This document shows, in pieces, positions 7,576-14,735 of a stretch of 36,277 nt of DNA (positions within the stretch are counted from its first letter, which is position 1; every line of letters starts with the position of its first letter). The translations under genes were made by a program, and so were the position numbers. The notes below the pieces were generated by a model. The model was not told where the DNA came from and made no database searches. It was given only the letters and a program-made list of their open reading frames with translations. Origin of the DNA: a bacterium (GTDB lineage Bacteria; Myxococcota_A; UBA9160; UBA6930); the NCBI GenBank assembly GCA_024228115.1, contig JAAETT010000291.1:1-36277 (forward strand), read 5' to 3'.

Positions 7576-8364
7576 TCAACTTGCGACCAACCCCTCCACA
7601 TCCGCCCACACCGCCTTGCCTTGCGCTTGAAAGGCATCGACGACGGGCTGAGGGACGAAAGCCGCAACGGCCTCCTGGTACGACGCTCGTTCCTTGATTC
7701 GCGTGAACCACGCAGCTGCGCGAGGGTGCGCGTCGATGAACGGTGTCATGGCAAGATGGTCGAGGCGGAGCACATAGGGCAGGACGCAAGCGTCGGCCAG
7801 ACTGAACGCGTCGCCGGCCAGGAAGGCCTGATCGGCGAGAGCGATCTCCATCGCATCGAGCATGGCGACGAAAGCAGCCAGGGCGCCCTTCATCTCCGGC
7901 GCTTTCACACCGTGGTCGATCACAGAACGACGAGCGGCCCGGCGCGCCGGGTCCGGAATGGCCTGTACCCCCGCCTCGATCTCTTCCGGCGTCTTCTGCA
8001 GGATGACGGGTCGGGTCCCGATGGCGAATGTGATCACACCGGCGCTGGGATGCACTTGCCCATCGATTCGCTTCGTCCAGAGCCGCATCGCGTGACGCTC
8101 CAGCGCATCTGCCGGCGCGCAGGGCGGCTCAGGAAACGCATCCTCCAGGTACTCGTTGATCAGGGTCGATTCGACCAGCGCCCGACCATCGTGCACGAGG
8201 GTTGGCACGACGTGGCCCGGATTCAACTTCACGTAGGCCTCGGCATGCTGGTCCCCGGCCATCAGATCCAGCATATGGGACTCATACGGGAGGCCCTTCT
8301 CAGCGAGAACGAGCCGCACCTTCTGAGAGCAGCTGGAGAGGAAATGATGATAGAGCTCGAGCAT
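7576..8364 (-). CDS. Glutathione S-transferase family protein (GST B)
   Basis: A 262-aa GST, slightly longer than usual. The N-terminal thioredoxin fold begins MLELYHHFLSSCSQKVRL, with Ser/Cys at 10-12 in the active-site position. It continues through NPGHVVPTLVHDG (about 48-60, cis-Pro) and LVESTLI (about 63-69, Glu-Ser glutathione site). The C-terminal helical domain contains GDAFSLADACVLPY (about 193-206), the conserved Ser/Asp N-cap. The start ATG 8364 has AAGGAGG five bases upstream, deciding against the longer open frame. It appears to be the first gene of the five-gene minus-strand run. The inverted-repeat element at 8443-8617 lies 79 bp upstream of its start. Having two different GSTs in one run suggests two glutathione-dependent steps or redundancy. 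Confidence 0.9.
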   Translation of the reverse strand: MLELYHHFLSSCSQKVRLVLAEKGLPYESHMLDLMAGDQHAEAYVKLNPGHVVPTLVHDGRALVESTLINEYLEDAFPEPPCAPADALERHAMRLWTKRIDGQVHPSAGVITFAIGTRPVILQKTPEEIEAGVQAIPDPARRAARRSVIDHGVKAPEMKGALAAFVAMLDAMEIALADQAFLAGDAFSLADACVLPYVLRLDHLAMTPFIDAHPRAAAWFTRIKERASYQEAVAAFVPQPVVDAFQAQGKAVWADVEGLVAS

Positions 8365-8710
8365 GGGGCCTCCTTGCCTGGCGCGGAAAGAGAGTAGTGC
8401 GGACCGGTCTGGGCCGCTTCGCTCCTCTTGCATGGATTGGAGTCGCCGGGGCTGGGCACAGGCCGGGCGGAATGGCTCGGCCGGGATCGGATGACCGCGT
8501 AGAAAGATGGACGGGGTGTTGCCTTTCGCGGCTTCGCCGCAGGGCAACCTACGCGCACGCTGAACCGCACCTATGCCTGCGCTTTATTTCCGCCCGGCCT
8601 GTGCCCAGCCCCGGCGAAGCGGTTCCGGTTGCCAACGCGGCCGATCGCGGGTGGGGGCGGTCAGCGCGGAAACTACGCGCAGGCATCTCGGCTGTTGGGT
8701 GGGTGGGGAT
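8365..8710. other. 346-bp non-coding region rich in inverted repeats
   Basis: No convincing gene lies between the GST start (8364) and the sulfatase-like stop (8711). The region holds the 30-bp perfect inverted repeat (8443-8472/8588-8617). It also holds an internal hairpin at 8518-8548 (GTTGCCTT/AGGGCAAC outer stem, GCGGC-TTC-GCCGC inner stem), a 10-bp inverted pair ATGCCTGCGC 8573-8582 with GCGCAGGCAT 8677-8686, and a 9-bp direct repeat CTACGCGCA at 8549 and 8673. The promoter of the downstream five-gene run should also be here, but I could not identify it. Confidence 0.6.
8443..8617. repeat. 175-bp element with 30-bp perfect terminal inverted repeats
   Basis: Bases 8443-8472 and 8588-8617 are exact reverse complements over 30 positions (key core GGGCACAGGCC / GGCCTGTGCCC), separated by 115 bp that itself folds into a hairpin at 8518-8548. 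Complementarity stops abruptly at both edges (8442 against 8618 and 8473 against 8587 do not pair). No clear target-site duplication is seen and there is no ORF inside. The structure fits a miniature inverted-repeat element or a long structured RNA; which one is open. Confidence 0.75.
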
Positions 8711-10420
8711 TCAACGGCGTTCGGGTGTGCAGTGCACCTGCTTGTCAGCATCGGCGCCCTGCACTTCGAAACCGCGGCCTTCTGCGTCGCATTCGATGGC
8801 CGCGGCCAGGGCCGTTCCTGCGCGGTGGCGTAGGCGTTCCCAGGGTTGCTTGGCGGGTCCTTCGTCGAAGAAGGGTGCCTGAGCGTAGCCCCAGGTCCGA
8901 TCGAGCAGCGTGATCCGGCGCCAGCGTTGGAGTGCAGCGAGCAGATCGCCCTTCGCCAGCGCCTCCCATTGCGCCTTCTCATGATTGTCTGCGCCAGGAA
9001 GCACCAACTCGGCCGTGTGACGGAGGTTCTCGGCATCCCATGCCTCGCGAGCGCGTTCGAGTTCTCGAAACTCCCCGGGTTTGTCGGCGTAGAGATCCTC
9101 GCGTTCTTCGGGATCGGCGAACAGGTCGAATCCCTCGCGGCGCGCAGGCCGGTCGGCCTCCTCCGGCCACCAGACGAGTTTCCGGTCCAGGCTTCGCACG
9201 GCGACGACGCGTCGCTGCATCTCGTGCCTGGGCGTGGTCCAGCCTTTGCGGGTGGTTTGCAGAAAGACGAACTCGCGTACCTGCTTCGCTCGGCCGTCGG
9301 TCAGCGGAGCAAGGCTCTTCCCTTGCATGGCCGGCAGCATGGCCCCCGATGGAATGCCCAGCCACTCGAAGAGTGTCGGCATCAGATCCACTCCCTGCAC
9401 CAGGGCCGTGCTCCGCCCAGCGTGCGGGGAGTCTCCGCGGAGCATTTCCGGCACCCGAATGACGAGGGGGATGCGCACGAGTTCGTCAGTGAGTTTTCCG
9501 TCGTAGGCGGTCGACGCATGGCCAACCCAGCCGTGCTCGAACAACTCTTCTCCGTGGTCTGCCGATACGATGACCAGTGTCTGCTCCAGCAACCCGGTTT
9601 CGCGAAGCGCGTTGAATGCACGTCCCAGATGGTCGTCCGCGTCGCGCACCGTCTCGTCGTAGAGCGCGCGAATCGCCTCGGCATCGCCAGGCACGAACGC
9701 GACCTCGCCCGGGTGGGTGAAACGCAGCTCGGGAATAGGAGGGCGCAGCACGAAATGGTGATTGTGGACCGCGTCGAATCCGGGCGTCGACGGCGGGGAC
9801 TTCAAGAAGCGCCCCGCGTTGCGTGCCGACGGCCGATAGGGGAGATGGGGCTCCTTGCTATGCAGCCAGGCAAAGAAGGGCTTTCCGGGCTCCTGTTCTG
9901 CCCGCTCTCGAACGAACGTCTCGAAATCCAGTTTGCCCAATTCTTCTTCGAACCCCAGGCCGCCATAGGTCGCCCCGCGGCCACTGCGCCCGAGTACCTC
10001 ATAGCCTTGATCCGCAAGGACGCGCAGCGGAGACGCTAGTTCGTCGTCGTAGACGCTATGTCGTCCGTTCTGCCCGTGCACCGGCGGGTAGTAGCCGGTC
10101 AGCATCGAGACGATCCCTGGGCTGGTCCAGGCCGACGTGGCAAAGGCGTTCTCGAAGACCCACGCCTCCCTCGCGAAGGCCTCGAGCTGGGGTGTCGTGG
10201 AACGAGCATGTCCGTATAGCGACATGTGATCCGGACGAAGGCAATCGATGGTGAGCAGCAGGACGTTAGGCTTCGGCGGCACCGGCTCGGAGTGCACGGG
10301 CTCGGCGTGCGCCCGCATCGAGAGCACCAGCAGGACGAGGAGCAGCAGGTGACTTCGCATGGACGAAAAGGTAGTCAGCCACCGCTTCGGGGGACAGGAG
10401 CCGCAGGGAAACGACATCAT
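8711..10420 (-). CDS. Secreted sulfatase-superfamily hydrolase/transferase (non-formylglycine type)
   Basis: A 569-aa alkaline-phosphatase-superfamily protein of the sulfatase family. It opens TIDCLRPDHMSLYG (about 57-70, first metal Asp) and contains SADHGEELFEHGWVGHAS (the late metal Asp/His pair). Its nucleophile region reads AWTSPGIVSMLTG (97-109). Against the C/S-x-P-x-R signature this gives Thr99-Ser-Pro and no Arg, so formylglycine maturation is unlikely and Thr99 may be the nucleophile. A hydrophobic stretch LLLLVLLVLS followed by RAHA indicates export. The start is taken as 10420, where ATGA overlaps the upstream phosphotransferase stop; ATG 10360 would give a more classical signal peptide and is a real alternative. 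The C-terminal ~100 residues are family-typical sulfatase tail plus an unassigned extension. Substrate could be a sulfate, phosphate or phosphonate ester. Confidence 0.85.
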   Translation of the reverse strand: MMSFPCGSCPPKRWLTTFSSMRSHLLLLVLLVLSMRAHAEPVHSEPVPPKPNVLLLTIDCLRPDHMSLYGHARSTTPQLEAFAREAWVFENAFATSAWTSPGIVSMLTGYYPPVHGQNGRHSVYDDELASPLRVLADQGYEVLGRSGRGATYGGLGFEEELGKLDFETFVRERAEQEPGKPFFAWLHSKEPHLPYRPSARNAGRFLKSPPSTPGFDAVHNHHFVLRPPIPELRFTHPGEVAFVPGDAEAIRALYDETVRDADDHLGRAFNALRETGLLEQTLVIVSADHGEELFEHGWVGHASTAYDGKLTDELVRIPLVIRVPEMLRGDSPHAGRSTALVQGVDLMPTLFEWLGIPSGAMLPAMQGKSLAPLTDGRAKQVREFVFLQTTRKGWTTPRHEMQRRVVAVRSLDRKLVWWPEEADRPARREGFDLFADPEEREDLYADKPGEFRELERAREAWDAENLRHTAELVLPGADNHEKAQWEALAKGDLLAALQRWRRITLLDRTWGYAQAPFFDEGPAKQPWERLRHRAGTALAAAIECDAEGRGFEVQGADADKQVHCTPERR

Positions 10421-11637
10421 CCACCCACCCGTGAGAGTTGTTCATCCCAGAAGCCCGGGGGGCGGGCGTCGAATCGCGCGATCAGGCGATCGAGCCAATG
10501 GGCCTGCAGCTCGAAGCCGCGTCGGTTGGTGAAATCCACCGTGGCGAAAACGGCGAGAACGCGAGGCAGGATGTAGAGCGACGCCAGCCGGTAGTCGGCC
10601 AGGCATGTCTCCAGGGCGTAGCCGGAGACTCCGGCCTTCTCCAGCTCCCCGTGATAGCCAGAAACCCAACCATCCTCCTCGTCAGCACTCACCTGGGGTC
10701 CCAAGGTGCCGGACATCAGATAGGCCAGGTCATTGACCGCCCGGCCCCGGCTCGGCACCTGCCAATCGGTGAAGATGACATCGCTCGCGGTGGGCCCGGC
10801 GAAGAACAGGTTGTCGAGGCGCAGATCACCGTGCAGCAGTGTCCAAGGTGGTCCTGCGAGCGCCGCAGCCAGCTCGTGCGAACGAGCGTTGGCACGGTCA
10901 GCGAGGGCCACGAGCGCCCCCGGGAGACGATCGCCCCATCCGCGCAAAAGCCGGCGGCGGGCGATCCGATAGATGGCCTGGGGGACGGAAGGCGCGGTAT
11001 CGACCGACGGTAACCAGGTTTGCTGCAGCAGGATCGGGGCGTTCCAGGAACCCGCATGGGCGTGGGCCACTGCGCGCAGCAGGGCATCGAGCGCGCCGTC
11101 GTCCAACGCAGTGAGCTGATCCCCGGGCGCGGCGGGTGCAAGATCTTCCAGCAGGAGCACGGCGGGACGCCGAACCCAGCCCGCCAGACGCATCCCGAGG
11201 CGCACGAGGCCCCCCAGAAGCCAGCCCGGCAGGCGGGCGAGCTTCTTCCCCAATTCGGGGTCCGGCGCGGGGCCTGGCGCCTGGTCGGCCGCCATCGCCG
11301 CCCCCAGGAACTGCGGAATCCGGTAGTCGACGTGGGGTGCCAGTTCCCGGTAGAACTGGATCTCGCGCTCGTAGAGGCCCAGGAACTCTCCCTGGCCCCG
11401 ATTGGCACGGTGATCCGCGGGCAGCTTCGCTACCAGGGTCGGTGGCACGTCCGCCCCGGTGAGATGAAATCGGCCCACCTGACCCAGCATCCCCTCACCT
11501 TCCCCGATTCGATCCCAGCGAAAGGACTCGACCCGGGCCCCAGGCGCCCCAGCCTGAAGGAGCCGGGAGAGGAATTCGGGTGAGAGCGCCCCCAGTTGCC
11601 GCGGGAGCTGATCCGACCCTGCGCTTCCTGCCCCCAT
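10417..11637 (-). CDS. Phosphotransferase (ecdysteroid kinase-like / aminoglycoside phosphotransferase fold)
   Basis: A 406-aa protein-kinase-like-fold phosphotransferase of the EcKinase/APH clan. ATP-site Lys71 is in TLVAKLP, and the partner Glu lies in LYEREIQFY (about 89-97). The hinge region is VLLLEDL (160-166). The catalytic loop is LLHGDLRLDNLFF (268-279), with Asp271 and Asn276, and the metal Asp is in FTDWQ (Asp291). All catalytic residues are present. It is the first gene of a pair overlapping the sulfatase-superfamily gene by ATGA. In bacteria such EcKinase-like proteins are often annotated 'aminoglycoside phosphotransferase' without evidence for resistance; a steroid, lipid or alcohol substrate is equally possible. 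It is divergent from the RRM gene across a 253-bp spacer. Confidence 0.88.
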   Translation of the reverse strand: MGAGSAGSDQLPRQLGALSPEFLSRLLQAGAPGARVESFRWDRIGEGEGMLGQVGRFHLTGADVPPTLVAKLPADHRANRGQGEFLGLYEREIQFYRELAPHVDYRIPQFLGAAMAADQAPGPAPDPELGKKLARLPGWLLGGLVRLGMRLAGWVRRPAVLLLEDLAPAAPGDQLTALDDGALDALLRAVAHAHAGSWNAPILLQQTWLPSVDTAPSVPQAIYRIARRRLLRGWGDRLPGALVALADRANARSHELAAALAGPPWTLLHGDLRLDNLFFAGPTASDVIFTDWQVPSRGRAVNDLAYLMSGTLGPQVSADEEDGWVSGYHGELEKAGVSGYALETCLADYRLASLYILPRVLAVFATVDFTNRRGFELQAHWLDRLIARFDARPPGFWDEQLSRVGG

Positions 11638-11757
11638 GGACCCGAGAATACGTCAGTCCCGATCGGCTTCGAGCGGAAGTGGACAAAAAACCGGCTCGGG
11701 CTCCCCATGGCCATGTCCCGGGGAACGGGCGTTTTCTCTACCCTTCCAACAAGCCGG

Positions 11758-11787
11758 TTGCTTTCCGTGGGCGAGCGTCTAGCGTAT
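11758..11787 (+). promoter_or_regulatory. Possible sigma-70-type promoter for the RRM gene
   Basis: TTGCTT at 11758-11763 is followed after 16 or 18 bp by TAGCGT (11780-11785) or GCGTAT (11782-11787), in the otherwise GC-rich divergent spacer. A start near 11793 would give a leader of about 100 nt that includes the hairpin at 11835-11877. Matches are partial and many such pairs occur by chance. Confidence 0.25.
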
Positions 11788-11834
11788 CTGTCGTCAGAGG
11801 CCCCCTTTCGCAGCGATCAGGCTCCCGGGATTCC

Positions 11835-11890
11835 CAGGTTCGTGCATCTCTCGATCGAAGCCTCCTTTACGAACCTGAATCGGAGACCGA
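11835..11890 (+). promoter_or_regulatory. Hairpin leader before the RRM gene with anti-Shine-Dalgarno loop
   Basis: CAGGTTCGT (11835-11843) pairs perfectly with ACGAACCTG (11869-11877), a 9-bp stem closing a 25-nt loop. The loop contains CCTCC (11861-11865), and its CTCC is complementary to the GGAG ribosome-binding site (11882-11885) of the RRM gene just outside the stem. This could mask the ribosome site in one fold and expose it in another, as in temperature- or self-regulated leaders. The pairing is seen; the regulation is inference. Confidence 0.45.
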
Positions 11891-12199
11891 ATGAGCAAGA
11901 AGCTCTATGTGGGCAACCTGCCCTTCCGCACCAACGACGACGAACTACGCGACATCTTCTCAACCCATGGCAACGTGCTGTCTGCACGCGTCATCACCGA
12001 CCGTGAGACCGGTCGCTCCCGAGGCTTCGGCTTCGTCGAGTTCGAAAACGGTGAAGACGCCGACAAGGCCATGCGTGCCCTGGACGGCAGCGACATGGGT
12101 GGTCGACCCCTGCGTGTCAACGAGGCGGAAGACCGTCGCGGTGGCGGCGGCGGTGGCGGCGGCGGTGGCGGCGGTGGCGGAGGCGGCCGCCGCTTCTAG
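11891..12199 (+). CDS. RRM-domain RNA-binding protein with polyglycine tail
   Basis: A 102-aa single-RRM protein of the glycine-rich, cold-inducible type found in cyanobacteria and proteobacteria. RNP2 is KLYVGNL (4-10) and RNP1 is RGFGFVEF (44-51), with aromatic residues in both positions that stack on RNA bases. The RRM ends near residue 80. A short acidic/basic linker follows, then 16 consecutive glycines and RRF. The start ATG 11891 has GGAG five bases upstream. The glycine codons form an imperfect GGT-GGC-GGC-GGC repeat, prone to length change. Such proteins act in the cytoplasm as RNA chaperones or mRNA-stability factors and are often cold-induced; the structured leader here would suit that. 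Its TAG stop shares the CTAG tetranucleotide with the convergent FG-GAP gene. Confidence 0.95.
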   Translation: MSKKLYVGNLPFRTNDDELRDIFSTHGNVLSARVITDRETGRSRGFGFVEFENGEDADKAMRALDGSDMGGRPLRVNEAEDRRGGGGGGGGGGGGGGGGRRF

Positions 12200-13863
12200 C
12201 GGGCCCTTCCAACACTCATCAGGATCTCGAGGCGGACCCGCTCGTGGGGCACCTCCTCTTCCTGCTTGCGAGCCCGGCGTGCCTCTTCGGCACGTCGGGC
12301 TCGTTCGCGTTCGGTTCGGCGCCGTTTCACCGCATGAAACCCGTGGCCGCTGATCTGTTCCGTCACCGGGCGCGTACCGTGATAGGCGAAGAGATCCGTG
12401 AGGCCATCGCCATCTGCATCGATGAGGTCGTAGGCCAGCGTCGATTCGAAGGGAACGACTTGGTCGGGTGAGCTCGAATAACGCGCCTCCGCGTTGCCCC
12501 AATAGATTCGCAGCTTGTCGCCACCATCATCCGCAGCCAGATCTGCGTAGCCATCGCCATCGAAATCCGCGCCGAAATCGAGCAGCGGTGCGATGCGACC
12601 GGTCGGCCGTGCCTGGTTGCCGAACAGCAGTTTGAGGATGTCGAGCTTGTAGTCGAGCACCACCCGATCATCGATGCGTGCGAACTCCTTGCCCTCATCC
12701 TGGCTGTAGCGCCCGTTCTCTCCCAACAAGAAGACGCGCAGCTGCCAGCGCAGGGCATTCTGGGTGAGCACCTTCACGGCCTGGGAGGGTGCGATGTGGA
12801 AGAACGGAACCACCATATCGCGGGTGCCGTTGCCATCCAGATCCACCAGATCGAAATCCGGCGTAACGCTCTCGGAACGCACGAGCTGATCGGGCGAGTC
12901 CGGATAGCTGCCGTCGGGGCGCGAGAAGAAGACGGCCCGGTCCATCCGGGTGCGCTCCTCCGAGCTCCCCCACTTCGTGAGGATCAGATCTGCCTGCCCG
13001 TCGAGATCGAGCTGGGCGAAGCTCGTCACTTCGCCGGTGAACGAGGAATCGAGCTCGGCCTCCGCCAGGGTGCTGCGTTCGACCGTCCGGGAAGGTTGGC
13101 TGGGCAGACCGCCCGCCCCGTCCTGAAGAAAGATGCGCACGACGTTGTCGAGCTGGGTCACCACATCGAGACGCCCATCCCCATTCCAATCGAAGACGTG
13201 CGCATCGGGTGTGTTCATCTCGCTCGTCACCCGGCTCTGAAAACCTCTGCTCAGCACGGCATTCACGTCCGCGCCCCGATTGGCGAGGCGGTAGAGCACG
13301 ACCGCCGGACTCTCGAAGAGCTGGACCTGGCCATCGGGCTTCACCCAGGTGGGCCCGGCCTGGCCTGGCAGAAGAAGTTCGTCGCGCCCATCACCATCGA
13401 GATCGAAGAGCACATCGAGAGGACGCGGAATATCCGGATCGGTGCCCACGAAAACGGATGGCACCTCCGTCAAGGTGTGACGCGGGCCGAACCCATCCTT
13501 TTCGAAGGCCGACCAGGAGATGCCGGATGTCGTCACCATCACGAACTCGGCGCCCGGTGCGGGATCTACGTTGCCGACATCGAACGCGCGTACATCTTCG
13601 GAGAGATCGAGGATCTCACAGCCGTCGAATTTCTTCTCGGCCTTCTGGCGGCAATAGGCGAGCCGGTAGTCGTAGCGATCGCCCGCGGCAGCGTGAACGA
13701 CCAACACATCGAGGCGTCCATCTCCATCGACATCTGCAAGTAGATGATCCTCGATCTTGCCCGGAAACTCGATCTTGGAGCGCACGAAGAGAGCGTCCGC
13801 AGCAGCGACGGGGGAACCCATGAGGACCAGGGATGCGACGACCAGCCACTGTCCGCCCCTCAT
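12196..13863 (-). CDS. Secreted FG-GAP/VCBS-repeat beta-propeller protein
   Basis: A 555-aa exported protein. Start ATG 13863 (overlapping the permease stop as ATGA) gives a signal peptide ending GSPVAAA (about residue 22). Calcium-binding FG-GAP loops of DxDGDGxxD type recur at about 44-52, 154-162, 225-233, 285-292, 341-349, 433-441 and 482-490. A degenerate one near 96-106 brings the count to seven or eight blades, i.e. one full beta-propeller. The C-terminus (about 513-540) is a highly charged Arg/Glu helix that looks like a coiled coil. It is the last gene of an operon with an ABC ATPase and permease, so it may be cargo, partner or extracytoplasmic sensor of that exporter. FG-GAP propellers bind proteins or glycans; the ligand here is unknown. 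Confidence 0.88.
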   Translation of the reverse strand: MRGGQWLVVASLVLMGSPVAAADALFVRSKIEFPGKIEDHLLADVDGDGRLDVLVVHAAAGDRYDYRLAYCRQKAEKKFDGCEILDLSEDVRAFDVGNVDPAPGAEFVMVTTSGISWSAFEKDGFGPRHTLTEVPSVFVGTDPDIPRPLDVLFDLDGDGRDELLLPGQAGPTWVKPDGQVQLFESPAVVLYRLANRGADVNAVLSRGFQSRVTSEMNTPDAHVFDWNGDGRLDVVTQLDNVVRIFLQDGAGGLPSQPSRTVERSTLAEAELDSSFTGEVTSFAQLDLDGQADLILTKWGSSEERTRMDRAVFFSRPDGSYPDSPDQLVRSESVTPDFDLVDLDGNGTRDMVVPFFHIAPSQAVKVLTQNALRWQLRVFLLGENGRYSQDEGKEFARIDDRVVLDYKLDILKLLFGNQARPTGRIAPLLDFGADFDGDGYADLAADDGGDKLRIYWGNAEARYSSSPDQVVPFESTLAYDLIDADGDGLTDLFAYHGTRPVTEQISGHGFHAVKRRRTERERARRAEEARRARKQEEEVPHERVRLEILMSVGRAR

Positions 13864-14735
13864 AGCGTGAAATCCCGCTTGCGAACACCGAGCGCAGACA
13901 GCCCGACGAAGAAGACGAGATAGGCGAGGCAGATCGTGAGCATGCGTTGAATCGGCGGTATCCACCAGCTCTCGATGGAGACCCCCGTCGCCAGATCATC
14001 GAGGACGCCCAGGGGGATGAGCGGCTGGTTGGGTAGCGCGAAGGAGCTGAACGGCAACACGAAATCTTCACCGCCTAGCGAGAGGGTCAGCCCGAGGCTC
14101 GTGGGGATGACCGCGAACAACTCGAGCATGAAGAAGAAGATGAGTCCGATGATGATGGCACCGCCCATCGTGCTCGAAAACGTGGAAACTGCAACGCCCA
14201 TGGCTGCGACACAGCTGAGGCCGATGAGCAGGAAGAATGCGCCGATCGCAAACTGTCCGAGAACGTATCCGCCGCTGAAAACCACGTAGCCGTTCTCCGT
14301 GAGGTCGCCCAGACCGTAGTAGGCGGCACCACCGACGAGCGCCACTGCCCAGAGCATGGCCGTACCCAGCGTGACCATCCCGAAGGCCGTCACATACTTC
14401 GAAACGAGCAGCTCCATGCGTGTCACAGGGCGGGTCAGGATGCATTTGACGGTGGAATTCGAGACGTCGATGGCGAACAGGATGCAGACGAGCACGTAGA
14501 CGATCGGCATCGAGACATCCACGAGCCGGTTCACCACCGCCAACGCAAACCCGTAGCCCGAGTTCGACGTGACGTTGGCCGCCAGCTCGATCCGGTGGAA
14601 GACCACCGTGCCCGAAACGGCGAGGAGAGCGATGGCAGCGAAACCCGCAAGAACGACCCAATAGCGCGAGAGTTTCGTCACATCGGCACGCACAAGGCGT
14701 GCCACGGTTCGCAGGAAATCGAAGGGGGCGTTCAT
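13860..14735 (-). CDS. ABC-2 type transporter permease
   Basis: A 291-aa integral membrane protein with six predicted helices (roughly 25-47, 73-90, 113-138, 155-180, 190-213 and 262-283), matching the ABC-2 permease layout. The cytoplasmic segment between helices 2 and 3 contains KCILTRPVTRMELLVSKY, the amphipathic coupling region typical of NatB/YhaP-like ABC-2 exporters. The extracytoplasmic loop between helices 5 and 6 is long (about 214-260). ATGA overlaps join it to the ATPase upstream (14732-14735) and the FG-GAP gene downstream (13860-13863). It would form a homodimer with two ATPase subunits to export an unknown compound or act on membrane lipids. Confidence 0.92.
   Translation of the reverse strand: MNAPFDFLRTVARLVRADVTKLSRYWVVLAGFAAIALLAVSGTVVFHRIELAANVTSNSGYGFALAVVNRLVDVSMPIVYVLVCILFAIDVSNSTVKCILTRPVTRMELLVSKYVTAFGMVTLGTAMLWAVALVGGAAYYGLGDLTENGYVVFSGGYVLGQFAIGAFFLLIGLSCVAAMGVAVSTFSSTMGGAIIIGLIFFFMLELFAVIPTSLGLTLSLGGEDFVLPFSSFALPNQPLIPLGVLDDLATGVSIESWWIPPIQRMLTICLAYLVFFVGLSALGVRKRDFTL

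Noticed and set aside
8437-8623. Target-site duplication flanking the inverted-repeat element
   Set aside because: Bases on either side (GGAG before 8443, AGCG after 8617) do not form a convincing direct repeat.
10417-11637. Aminoglycoside resistance gene
   Set aside because: The catalytic loop fits the APH clan, but length and surrounding motifs fit EcKinase-like proteins better, and no resistance context is present.
12140-12195. GGC/GGT repeat as a CRISPR-like or tandem-repeat array
   Set aside because: It is in frame and encodes the glycine tail typical of RRM proteins; unit size is one to four codons with no spacers.
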